Source of the DNA: Lodderomyces elongisporus
Lineage: Eukaryota; Ascomycota; Pichiomycetes; Serinales; Debaryomycetaceae
Length of the DNA stretch: 64,000 nt
Reading direction: 5' to 3'
Assembly: GCF_030384665.1 (NCBI RefSeq)
Contig: NC_083674.1
Location: 2,604,001-2,668,000, forward strand
Shown piece by piece: positions 48,912 to 57,700 of this stretch. Each line of letters begins with the position of its first letter. Position 1 is the first letter of the stretch. Made by a program: the position numbers and the translations under genes. The notes beneath the pieces were generated by a model. That model saw only the letters and a program-made list of their open reading frames with translations. It made no database searches and was not told the DNA's origin.

Positions 48912-51440
48912 ATGTCGTTGCAGGATCTCATTCCAGTGGTGAACAAGCTTCAAGATATTGTTACAACTACTCAGCTTGCCGATATCGACTTGCCTATTTT
49001 GGCAGTTGTTGGATCTCAATCATGTGGAAAATCGTCTGTTTTGGAAAACATTGTGGGAAAGGATTTTCTTCCACGAGGAACAGGTATCGTTACCAGAAGA
49101 CCTTTGGTTTTACAGTTGATCAATATCCACGAGGATGACCCTATTGTTTCACGAAAAGTGAATGATTCAAACGACGAGCTGGAAGAGATTGATTTAGAAG
49201 ACCATTTAAGAAAAATGAATGGTGGAAGCAAAAACAGCAAGAACAAGAAGAAGACTGAGTGGGGTGAGTTTCTTCACATCCCCAACAAGAGGTTCTACAA
49301 TTTTTATGAAATAAGAAGAGAAATTGAAAAAGAAACTTTGAGGATTGCGGGAGAAAACAAGGGAATCAGCAGATTACCAATAAACTTGAAGATCTATTCC
49401 CCCAAGGTGCTCAATCTTACATTGGTGGACTTGCCGGGCCTCACAAAAATCCCTATTGGCGACCAACCTACAGATATTGAGAGACAGACTAGAAACTTGA
49501 TCTCTGAGTACATTTCCAAACCAAACTGTATAATTCTTGCGGTTTCGCCAGCAAATGTAGATTTGGTCAACTCGGAGTCACTTAAGCTTGCAAGACAAGT
49601 GGACCCTACAGGAAAGAGAACCGTTGGTATTCTTACCAAGTTGGATTTGATGGACCAAGGAACCAATGCATTGGACATATTGAAGGGAAATGTGTACCCA
49701 TTGAAGTTGGGTTTCATTGGTATTGTTAATCGGTCACAACAAGACATTGCTGAAAACAAGCCCCTTGAAGACTCGTTGCAATCAGAGCAACAATTTTTCC
49801 TCAACCACCCAGCATATAGGTCAATGGCTTCGAAATGTGGTACCAAATACCTTGCACAGACTTTAAATAAAATCCTTATGAACCACATTAGAGAGAGGTT
49901 GCCCGACATTAAGGCCAAGTTGAATACATTAATGGGCCAAACAGAACACGAGCTTGCCTCATACGGAGACATGCCAAATATGGGTGACTCCAAGGAAGCG
50001 AGAGGGGCTATGGTGCTCACATTGATGACAAAGTTTGCCAATGCATTCATGAACTCGATTGAAGGTACACTGATCACTGAGATATCGACAAAGGAATTGT
50101 GCGGAGGTGCCAGAATCTACAATATCTACAATGAGGTATTCGGCTCTTCTTTGGCTGCAATCAACCCAACACACAACTTATCAATCCATGATATCCGTAC
50201 AGCAATCAGAAACTCTGCAGGACCTAGACCTTCTCTTTTTGTACCTGAATTGGCATTTGATTTGCTTGTTAAGCCTCAAATTGGTTTATTGGAAGAACCT
50301 TCACAAAGATGTGTTGAGATGGTGTATGAAGAATTGATGAAGATTGTGCACAGTGTTTGTTCTTCTGATATTGGTCCTGAGTTGAGTAGATACCCTAGAT
50401 TGCAAGCCAAATTGATTGAGGTAGTGAGTGATCTTCTTAGAGAAAGACTTGGTCCTACAATCAAATATGTGCAATCATTGATTGAAATCCACAGAGCCTA
50501 TATCAACACCAACCATCCTAGTTTTGTTGGTGCAGCCAAGGCAATGAGTATCGTTGTTGCCGAGCGCCAGAAACAGAAAGAAATGGAACTGAATAGTAAA
50601 TTGAAGCTTGCTACCCAGAGAATTTTGGGCAGGAAATTGAAGGAAGCCGAAACTATTGAAGCGATTGAAGAAGGCGAAGAAAGGGCTGATGGAGATGAAG
50701 GCGAAGGAGCAGATGATGAAGAGGCAGAGGATACGGATGAAGGCGTTGCCAAGATGAAAGAGGATATTGTTTCAGTTGATGACGATTTCCCAAAACGTAA
50801 ACGTTCCTCACACAAGAAACACCAACACCATGAGTCGCAGCAACCTCTTAACGAATCTTACCTCAACTACTTTTTAGGAAAAGATCCCATTGTCCACCAG
50901 CAACAAATGCAAGCGCAAGCACAACTCCACCCAACACCATTTAAATTTCCTCACCCTCTGGAAACCACTTTACAATTCAACACTCAATTTGTTAATAATG
51001 GCGTGATCAATCCAAACAACTCGACTCCTTCACCTCTGATTGGCCATAAGCGCAGCGAATCGCAATTATCGCATCATGATTTCAAAAACTTAACCATCAA
51101 TGAAGGTTATAACGAGTCCTCGTTTGAGTCGGATGAAACAATCAATGAACTTACGGAGCGTGAGCAAATGGAGTGCGAGTTGATCCGTAGACTCATTATC
51201 TCATATTTTAGCATTATTAGAGAAATGGTTCAAGATCAAGTTCCAAAATCTATCATGTGTTTGTTGGTGAACCATGTGAAGCAACATATTCAAAACAGAT
51301 TAGTTGTCAAGCTTTATAGTGATGACATGTTTGACGAGCTCTTGAGAGAAGACGAAGGTATTCAAGCAGAAAGAGAGAAATGTATCGAGCTGTTAAAGAC
51401 CTATAGAGAAGCAGCTAGAATCATTAGCGATGTGGTATAA
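48912..51440 (+). CDS. DNM1: Dynamin-related GTPase for mitochondrial/peroxisomal fission
   Basis: An 842-residue dynamin-like protein. The GTPase domain has the P-loop GSQSCGKS (34-41), the switch I stretch RGTGIVTRRPLVLQL, DLPG (VDLPGLTKIPIG) and TKLD. The dynamin middle domain follows (KELCGGARIYNIYNEVFGSS, STGPRP-like SAGPRPSLFVPELAFDLLVK). The GED is at the C-terminus (LTEREQMECELIRRLIISYF). The order and the opening MSLQDLIPVVNKLQDI match S. cerevisiae Dnm1 rather than Vps1. The variable B-insert (about 580-750) is acidic and Gln-rich and makes the protein 85 residues longer. The P-loop has Cys38 where S. cerevisiae Dnm1 has Ser. CTG codons 387 and 827 align with Ser. Confidence 0.95.
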   Translation: MSLQDLIPVVNKLQDIVTTTQLADIDLPILAVVGSQSCGKSSVLENIVGKDFLPRGTGIVTRRPLVLQLINIHEDDPIVSRKVNDSNDELEEIDLEDHLRKMNGGSKNSKNKKKTEWGEFLHIPNKRFYNFYEIRREIEKETLRIAGENKGISRLPINLKIYSPKVLNLTLVDLPGLTKIPIGDQPTDIERQTRNLISEYISKPNCIILAVSPANVDLVNSESLKLARQVDPTGKRTVGILTKLDLMDQGTNALDILKGNVYPLKLGFIGIVNRSQQDIAENKPLEDSLQSEQQFFLNHPAYRSMASKCGTKYLAQTLNKILMNHIRERLPDIKAKLNTLMGQTEHELASYGDMPNMGDSKEARGAMVLTLMTKFANAFMNSIEGTLITEISTKELCGGARIYNIYNEVFGSSLAAINPTHNLSIHDIRTAIRNSAGPRPSLFVPELAFDLLVKPQIGLLEEPSQRCVEMVYEELMKIVHSVCSSDIGPELSRYPRLQAKLIEVVSDLLRERLGPTIKYVQSLIEIHRAYINTNHPSFVGAAKAMSIVVAERQKQKEMELNSKLKLATQRILGRKLKEAETIEAIEEGEERADGDEGEGADDEEAEDTDEGVAKMKEDIVSVDDDFPKRKRSSHKKHQHHESQQPLNESYLNYFLGKDPIVHQQQMQAQAQLHPTPFKFPHPLETTLQFNTQFVNNGVINPNNSTPSPLIGHKRSESQLSHHDFKNLTINEGYNESSFESDETINELTEREQMECELIRRLIISYFSIIREMVQDQVPKSIMCLLVNHVKQHIQNRLVVKLYSDDMFDELLREDEGIQAEREKCIELLKTYREAARIISDVV

Positions 51441-51819
51441 AGAATTATAGAGTTTTGTGTCTAGAGATAAAAAGAGAGTAGTTTAGCATTTATTTATATC
51501 TGTATATACTTTTTGTAAACTTTTTGAAAACCTTTTTGATTTTGTTTTGAATTGTTTTGGCATTTTTTGGCATTTTTTGGCAATTTTTTTTTATGCAATT
51601 TTTTTTTTTGCATTTAAATTGTTTATATTTTCCGGTATTCTTCACTCGCTTATAAATTGTTCCTCAATCTGGTATTGCAGTTGCATTAAAAAGATTAAAT
51701 TAAAATCTCTATGATTATGATGTGAGTTTGACACAGTTGAAAAACACGCGCGTACATGTTTTTTTTTTTATTACTTGCAAATTAAAGCTCAGGCTAAGGA
51801 AACCATTCACACAGTTCTT
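51441..51819. other. Intergenic region DNM1 to the OB-like gene
   Basis: DNM1 3' region with three copies of GGCATTTTTT (51559-51588) and T-rich tracts, then the short upstream region of the next gene. The next gene's frame stays open back to about 51721 but has no ATG before 51820. Confidence 0.6.
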
Positions 51820-52815
51820 ATGGATGAGTACTCTCACAAACAGTTGTTATCGCTTTATGGGCATGACGTAAGGAAATACATCGAAGCCCACGAACAATTG
51901 GAGGCAGAATTTGAGGAATTAAGGATACATGATGATTTTATGATACTTCGAAACGAGGCAGATAAACGGGACTATCGACAGTTGGTTTTGAGGCTGGACC
52001 CAAAGATTCTGGAACTGTTTGCGTTGTCAGGACAGTCTGAGGATGCAGCGGTTGGTGGTAAAAGTAAACGGAATTTTATTGGCATACAAGGGTTTTCGAA
52101 AGTCAAAGATTGTACTTTGACAACGAGGGAGCTGGAATCTCTTGTGAAAAAACACGACCATAGCTGGCTTTTAAAAGATATTCTATTGCTGATTAAGAGA
52201 CACCCGCGGCTGATGGAGCCTATGATTAATAGGAAATTCAAACCAAACAATGGTAAATCCACACCATTTTATTTGCGTATTCTTGAATTTGGCGAAAGAA
52301 GTTCAAATGGAGCGATTAATGTGGTTATGGGCGATCAGACACATAAAGTTTGCTGCATTTTTCCAAGAAAAACAGTTCTGAGGCATATGAGTCGCGGAAA
52401 GTTGATGATGGGAATGTTTGGCCTTGACAATGGTTTTGTTGCGCATGCAATCTACAATTTTGTATTGGTAAAGCGTGCTCGATTACGGTTTGAAGAGAGA
52501 TCATATATTAGAGATCATTTTAATTTACCCAAAATCAGTTCGAAATTGAAATACTGCGTTATAGAGATTCTTGACTTTGAATATGTTGCTAGTGTTAAAG
52601 CAGCCTTGCAGAGAAAACTTCCAAATTTTTGTTCAAAAGACGTGAAACAAAATTACAACAAAGCATTGGAGAATGCAAAACAAACTGATTTAGAGTCAGA
52701 TGAAGAATTTGAAGCTGATGAAGAGCCACTTCCAGATGCAGAGTTGGATTTTAATAAGCACGATTGTAAATACGTCTACAATATTGATCTTTACGTACGT
52801 TATTGTCGACAGTGA
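51820..52815 (+). CDS. Unrecognised protein, possibly OB-fold-like
   Basis: A 331-residue protein I do not recognise. Residues 1-110 look helical and charged. Residues 113-130 (DHSWLLKDILLLIKRHPR) precede a beta-rich block of about 148-258: FYLRILEFGE, INVVMGDQTHKVCCIFPRKT, then GFVAHAIYNFVLVKRARLR and KYCVIEILDFEYV. This order of strands with a helix after a GDQTH turn resembles OB folds of the Est3/TPP1 type, but I cannot show homology. An acidic segment (SDEEFEADEEPLPDAELDF) precedes the end. The frame has no ATG upstream of 51820. The stop TGA at 52813-52815 abuts a 9-bp minisatellite. Confidence 0.75.
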   Translation: MDEYSHKQLLSLYGHDVRKYIEAHEQLEAEFEELRIHDDFMILRNEADKRDYRQLVLRLDPKILELFALSGQSEDAAVGGKSKRNFIGIQGFSKVKDCTLTTRELESLVKKHDHSWLLKDILLLIKRHPRLMEPMINRKFKPNNGKSTPFYLRILEFGERSSNGAINVVMGDQTHKVCCIFPRKTVLRHMSRGKLMMGMFGLDNGFVAHAIYNFVLVKRARLRFEERSYIRDHFNLPKISSKLKYCVIEILDFEYVASVKAALQRKLPNFCSKDVKQNYNKALENAKQTDLESDEEFEADEEPLPDAELDFNKHDCKYVYNIDLYVRYCRQ

Positions 52816-52930
52816 GGAAAAAGAGGAAAAGAAGGAAAAAGTGGAAAAGGAGGAAAAAGAGGAAAAAGAGGAAAAGGAGGAAAAGGAGGAAAAGGAGGAA
52901 AAGGAGGAAAAAGTGGAAAAGGAGGAATGC
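52814..52930. repeat. 9-bp purine minisatellite, 12-13 copies, overlapping a stop codon
   Basis: Unit GAGGAAAAA/GAGGAAAAG (some GTGGAAAAG or AAGGAAAAA), twelve complete units at 52814-52921 plus a degenerate one. It starts on the second base of the upstream gene's TGA. Because the unit is 9 bp, every frame stays open through it: Glu-Glu-Lys, Lys-Arg-Arg/Arg-Lys-Lys, or Gly-Lys-Gly/Arg. Confidence 0.92.
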
Positions 52931-53205
52931 TCGTGGTAAATTCATAAAGATGTTCCCATTCAGAAATTTTCACCATCGGCCTAAAGTATCGTGGAAAAGA
53001 GTATGCCAGCTTAAAGTCTAGCTCGTACTTATTTTCCTTCTTTTTTGGTTTCAATTTCTTTATCATTATTTTCATTATTCCTATTATATGTTACTTTCCA
53101 CTTTCTTAATTTTTTTTTAATTTTTTATTTTTTATTTTAATTTTTATATTTTTTTGCAACACAATTTGAACCACATCACTACTTGGAAACAATTACAGAC
53201 AAGAT
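52816..53205. other. Intergenic region with minisatellite
   Basis: It begins with the 9-bp purine minisatellite, followed by AT-rich DNA with TTTTTATTTT tracts (53106-53155). It is the promoter of the next gene. No separate gene is supported. Confidence 0.65.
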
Positions 53206-53964
53206 ATGGAGTCCAAGAATACTCCAACTGCTAATACTCCGCTTCTTGTAGAAGTACATGACAGACTGGGTTATTTTGCATTGGGACGAAAGGAAGAAAA
53301 AGAGGACGAGGAAGATCTAAATCAGAAACAACAAGGGGGAGAAGAAGAGAGATTGATTCATTCTCAAGATTTGGTGACGGCGCTGGAGTCAGGGTTGGTG
53401 CGAAAAGATAGTTTGCAACCAATTGTGCATGATACTAAAAATCTTCCGTCCACTACGAGACAAGAAGACCAAGGAACGGTGCTTCTACCTTGTTCCAACT
53501 ATGGAGCAAGTTCAAGAAGCAATAAATATATTGAGAGAGAAGAAGAACCCATAATCACTGAGGGGGACTCAACATCATCGTCTCAATCGCAGTTGCATCC
53601 TCCAGTCACTTATTCTGACACAGAATATTTGAATTCTGACATTGTCTACACAATTCCCGGCTCACCAGGGCTGCCAGGTAGCTTACATTCCAGGACCTCA
53701 CTGGCCCAAGTGTATGGTTTCAATGACTGGATTGCAGATTTGCTAGAACGGTGGATAATCTCGATAATAAGGAGATATTATACTCCACAATTTGCACACA
53801 TATTTGGCATCGTATTAACTCTCGCGCTCATTTTTGCTATCCTCATACTTTACTTTACCGGGAATATCGATATCTTGGTAAGATTGGCCCGACACTTGAT
53901 TTGTGAAATCATACGTCAGATACAAGGTGATGCTACCGAATTTGGGTTTTGCTACGCTAAGTGA
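53206..53964 (+). CDS. Unrecognised protein with one C-terminal membrane helix
   Basis: A 252-residue protein I do not recognise. Residues 1-145 are hydrophilic, with Lys/Glu (29-50) and Ser-rich stretches and no signal peptide. A more conserved-looking segment starts at about 140: YSDTEYLNSDIVYTIPGSPG, then YGFNDWIADLLERWIISIIR (an amphipathic helix). One hydrophobic helix lies at about 199-218, followed by a 34-residue tail with LARHLICEIIRQ. The layout suggests a single-pass protein with a cytosolic N-terminal region. The organelle is not evident. Confidence 0.75.
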   Translation: MESKNTPTANTPLLVEVHDRLGYFALGRKEEKEDEEDLNQKQQGGEEERLIHSQDLVTALESGLVRKDSLQPIVHDTKNLPSTTRQEDQGTVLLPCSNYGASSRSNKYIEREEEPIITEGDSTSSSQSQLHPPVTYSDTEYLNSDIVYTIPGSPGLPGSLHSRTSLAQVYGFNDWIADLLERWIISIIRRYYTPQFAHIFGIVLTLALIFAILILYFTGNIDILVRLARHLICEIIRQIQGDATEFGFCYAK

Positions 53965-54115
53965 CATACAGGCACTTGCTTTTTTCATGCCTTTTGGCAT
54001 TTTTGCCTTGTTTTGAATTCTACTTTTATCTTTTTTTTTTTTATTATGTATTTGTTCCCATTTTTTTGTGGCCTCAAAACGTCTATAAGTTCATTGCTAC
54101 TTCCTATTTACAGTA

Positions 54116-55246
54116 CTACTTCTTATGCCTAATAACTCTACCCTTTCTATTCTTAATACACATTGGATTTGGACGCATTCTTGTCTTTGTGAATTTCAAT
54201 TGTCCCCACATAGATTGGGTAAACTTGTTGGATTTGGACTTACCTCTACCACCACCATGAGGGTGATCCTTGGCGTTCATTGCCATACCTCTTACCACGG
54301 GTCTTTTACCCAAATAACGTCTTCTACCGGCTTTACCCCATGAGATCAATTGGTGCTCTTTGTTTGAGACAACACCCAAAGTAGCGTGACAGTCCAATGA
54401 GATATACCTTTGTTCTCCACTGCACAATTTGATGATGGCCAATTGCCTCTCTTGGTCTTTACCCAAAATCTTACCAAATGTACCAGCAGCACGTACCAAC
54501 TGAGCTCTTCGCTGCGAGTTTAATCCAATGCAGTGTATGATGGATCCAACGGGGATCATTCTCAACGGCAAACAATTACCTCTTTGCAAGATTCTTGCCG
54601 ATAACAAAGCTTCATCGATTTCTCCGTTATTTGTTCTATCCATTTCTTCCATGAAATCTTTTGGAATACCTTGTCTAAAACTTTCGACAATATCGCCACC
54701 ACGAAGACCTTGAGGTGCAACAATGTATGACAAATTGCCAGTTTCCATGTGTTTCAAAAGTGCAATGTGGCCCGATCTGTTTGGATCATACTCAATTCTC
54801 ACAACTTGGTTCCTTCCTGCTTCAAGTCTATGAAAGTCAAGGATTCTCACTCTTCTCTTGTGGCCACCACCAAGTCCTCTGACTGTGATTTGGCCCGTAT
54901 TGTTTCTACCGGCATTTCTCTTCATTGGAACAGTTAATTCCTTAACTGGTCTTCCCTTGTGTAAGTGGTCGTGCACAGGTTTCTTATAGTGGGTTGTACC
55001 TGGATTTGTATGTTCTGGAAACATATCTGCATAGTGTTTGACTTTGACTAGTTTCATAGCTAGTTCTCTTTGCTTTCTAAATCTGATATCTTGTTCTTCC
55101 ATCTCGGTTAATTGGCCATCCATAGTGCTATTGAACCGCTTTGAGATTTGTGTAAGGTGGGAGACGGCATTTGGTATTGACCCAGACTTTATCGCTCTTA
55201 TCCCTTGAAACGTCACCGAGTGACATGTGGAGAGACGTGGGATCAT
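54116..55246 (-). CDS. RML2: Mitochondrial large-subunit ribosomal protein uL2m
   Basis: A 376-residue mitoribosomal protein L2. The N-terminal about 40 residues are a Ser/Arg/Lys-rich presequence. The L2 core follows, with KRNAGRNNTGQITVRGLGGG and HKRRVRILDFHRLEAG. The C-terminal signature is VRGMAMNAKDHPHGGGRGKS, whose His-Gly-Gly-Gly loop approaches the peptidyl-transferase centre. Length matches S. cerevisiae Rml2 (393). It converges with the preceding plus-strand gene, with 151 bp between stops. Confidence 0.96.
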   Translation of the reverse strand: MIPRLSTCHSVTFQGIRAIKSGSIPNAVSHLTQISKRFNSTMDGQLTEMEEQDIRFRKQRELAMKLVKVKHYADMFPEHTNPGTTHYKKPVHDHLHKGRPVKELTVPMKRNAGRNNTGQITVRGLGGGHKRRVRILDFHRLEAGRNQVVRIEYDPNRSGHIALLKHMETGNLSYIVAPQGLRGGDIVESFRQGIPKDFMEEMDRTNNGEIDEALLSARILQRGNCLPLRMIPVGSIIHCIGLNSQRRAQLVRAAGTFGKILGKDQERQLAIIKLCSGEQRYISLDCHATLGVVSNKEHQLISWGKAGRRRYLGKRPVVRGMAMNAKDHPHGGGRGKSKSNKFTQSMWGQLKFTKTRMRPNPMCIKNRKGRVIRHKK

Positions 55247-56439
55247 AGCTGTTGGTTGCCTTCTTGTCTTCTTGTCCTAGTGACCCTTTCTTTCTTTCTT
55301 TCTTTTTTTTTTTTTTTTCAAATCGAATCTGTTAATCCTCCAACTCACTCAGTAACTTACTTTTCTTATTCTTTCTTTGTCTCTCTCACTCATTTTTTTT
55401 CCCTCTTTTTTTTTCTTTAAATTAAATTTTTTTTTTTCACTCACAAGGTAGCCTTGCGTCAAGTTATCTTAATGATTATAGTAGTATTATCCAAATGTTA
55501 TGCTTTATTTTGAGAATAAGGAGTAGAGACCAGACACCAGAAGGTGGTAGGAAGGTAGGAAGGTAGGAAGGTAGGAAGGTTGAAAAGGAAGCAACGAAGG
55601 AAGCAAGGAAATCCATCTGGCACTTTACAATGACTATATAAGCTCTATTAATCTCTACTATTAAGATATTAACGTCTAATTAATTACCAACAAATAAACC
55701 AAAGTTGATATTTAAAAAACTGCAAAATACGTATCAACAAATTATGTGGTCTTTTTCAAAACCCTTTGCAAAAATCCCAGATTATACAATTTGGGTCAAA
55801 ATTAAGAGTTGGTTATGTTGTAATTCTCCACATACAAGTATCTATGTATACATGTATATACGTCTAGTGTTGTTTTATACCGTTGAGAAGCTCATGGTTT
55901 CAAGCTCACATGGTAGCACTTACTTTTCCAACTCCTTATCCAATAGAAGCCAAATAATCTGCAATCCCGTATATACCGCGAAGAAGGAAAGAAAAAAAAA
56001 AATTGAAGAAAAACATCGAGAGAGCTCGCTTTGACCTTTTATATTCAAATACAAACACAAACCACATACATACATACATACATACGTACTTACATATATA
56101 CTTACTTACTCGCACACACGCACTTTCTTACACTGTATACCGTGTATATATATATACATTTTTTTTTTCCATCCTCTATATTCAAATACTAAGTGCATCG
56201 CTACCAAATTCACTGCTTAGAAAAATTTCAACATTCTAGAGAGATCTCCAAAACTAATTAGTAGCTCAACTTATACTGGCTCTGCATTGGACAAACATAC
56301 TTGTATAAATTCTTACGTTTAACCTTTCCCACTCCCCCCCCTTTTTCCAATTAAAGGTCAAGAACATACAGAATCTAGCTACACCCCACATTTTGTTATT
56401 TTTTTCTTTATACACCTAACTAAGAACAAAAAGCCAAAG
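55247..56439. other. Divergent intergenic region RML2/ATP5 (1.2 kb)
   Basis: It holds both promoters. A CTTT repeat lies at about 55288-55305, four copies of GTAGGAAG at 55547-55578, and CATA repeats at 56066-56085. CCAAT-type motifs occur at 55940-55944, 56286-56290 (reverse) and 56347-56351, possibly HAP-complex sites for respiratory ATP5. No gene is seen. Confidence 0.6.
55547..55578. repeat. 8-bp tandem repeat, 4 copies
   Basis: Four perfect copies of GTAGGAAG in the RML2/ATP5 intergenic region. Confidence 0.9.
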
Positions 56440-57081
56440 ATGATCTCCCGTGTTTTCACCCGTAGAATTGCTTCAACTGCATTCAGATTCCAAGCAGCCT
56501 CCAAGAAGAATATCCAACCACCAATTGAATTATTCGGAACCGATGGTGTCTACGCCAACTCCTTATACTCTGCTACTATCCAAGAGTCAGACATGAGTCA
56601 AACCTACAACTCATTGAAGAAAGTTGAGGATGTCATCAAAGGTGACCCCAAGTTGGAAGAGGCTTTGACCAACCCAGGTTTGTCAAAAGATGACAGAGTT
56701 GCTATCATCAAGTCTGTTAACAACAGCTTGGGTTTGGACAAGACTACAGGTAACTTTCTTTTGGTTTTGGCTGAAAACAACAGATTGGGTAACTTCCCAT
56801 CCATTTTCAAGAAATTCGGTATGTTGAACGATGCACACAATGGTATTGTTAATGCCACAGTCACAAGTGCAAAGCCATTGGAATCCAAGATCTTGAAGAG
56901 ATTGCAAACCTCAATCGGTAACAGCAGCTTTGTCGGTCAAGGAAAGACTTTGAAATTGAACAATGAAGTGAACCCAGACATCAAGGGTGGTTTGATTGTT
57001 GAAGTTGGAGACAGAACTGTTGATGTTTCCATCTCCAACAAGGTCAACAGATTGAACCAAACTTTGAAAGAGAACATTTAA
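56440..57081 (+). CDS. ATP5: ATP synthase subunit 5 (OSCP)
   Basis: A 213-residue OSCP subunit of mitochondrial F1Fo-ATP synthase, part of the peripheral stalk on top of F1. A basic presequence (MISRVFTRRIASTAFRFQAA) is followed by the OSCP helical domain (PPIELFGTDGVYANSLYSAT) and the C-terminal beta hairpin (GGLIVEVGDRTVDVSISNKV). Length matches S. cerevisiae Atp5 (212). Almost all Leu codons are TTG, consistent with a highly expressed gene in a CTG-clade yeast. Confidence 0.97.
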   Translation: MISRVFTRRIASTAFRFQAASKKNIQPPIELFGTDGVYANSLYSATIQESDMSQTYNSLKKVEDVIKGDPKLEEALTNPGLSKDDRVAIIKSVNNSLGLDKTTGNFLLVLAENNRLGNFPSIFKKFGMLNDAHNGIVNATVTSAKPLESKILKRLQTSIGNSSFVGQGKTLKLNNEVNPDIKGGLIVEVGDRTVDVSISNKVNRLNQTLKENI

Positions 57082-57540
57082 TTATAGCGGAAGTTGAAAG
57101 CAAATAAAAATGAGAGAAAAGAGAAATATAATAAATGAGAAACTGCAAGTGTTGCTTTAGCTTATAGCACGTTTATCTATTCTAGAGTTAAAAAAAAAAA
57201 AAAGAAATCAACAACAACATCAACAAGAGATTGTCGAATTGAAATCAAATACTTGAATTTTATTGCCACGTACAAGGCATGATGGAAAATCATGGAATGT
57301 AGTTTGTTTGTCTGTTTTTGTTTTTTTCTGGCAACGGATGTTTGGTTTATCAATTCTTGCCCCTCCCCCACCTCACTTTTTTTTCTTGACAATTTTCTTT
57401 ATCTTCATCCGTTTTGCATTTGAGTCCTCTATATTTTAATTTGAGGTAGTTGGTGTAGTACGATTATTTTTGGTGTTTTAAAAAATCACCTTAAACCTAA
57501 TAAAAATTACTAAAGAAGAATCAAAAAAGCCCAAAAAAAA

Positions 57541-57542
<2 letters not shown>

Positions 57543-57592
<50 letters not shown>

Positions 57593-57594
57593 AA
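57543..57594. repeat. (GAAA)13 microsatellite
   Basis: Thirteen perfect tetranucleotide units upstream of the TED1-like gene. Confidence 0.93.
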
Positions 57595-57620
57595 AAAGCA
57601 AAAAGAGAGGTTGGCCTTGG

Positions 57621-57634
57621 AAAAACGCGTTTTT
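57621..57634. promoter_or_regulatory. MCB-containing palindrome upstream of TED1-like gene
   Basis: AAAAACGCGTTTTT is a perfect palindrome around an ACGCGT MluI box, about 70-80 bp upstream of the ATG at 57701. MBF-type cell-cycle control is an inference. Confidence 0.4.
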
Positions 57635-57700
57635 TGAAACTAAGTTGTTGCAAAAGCAGATAACACCTCCTCTGTTTTCATACATACATCAGTACATACA

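Larger units (their letters stand above)
57082..57700. other. Intergenic region ATP5-TED1
   Basis: It contains a (GAAA)13 tract (57543-57594) and a 14-bp palindrome AAAAACGCGTTTTT (57621-57634) with an ACGCGT core, about 70 bp before the next ATG. No gene is seen. Confidence 0.65.

Noticed and set aside
52700..52939. Glu/Lys-rich ORF overlapping the 3' end of the OB-like gene
   Set aside because: It is the alternative reading of the 9-bp minisatellite plus an antisense-like upstream part; kept only as a question about a frameshifted tail.
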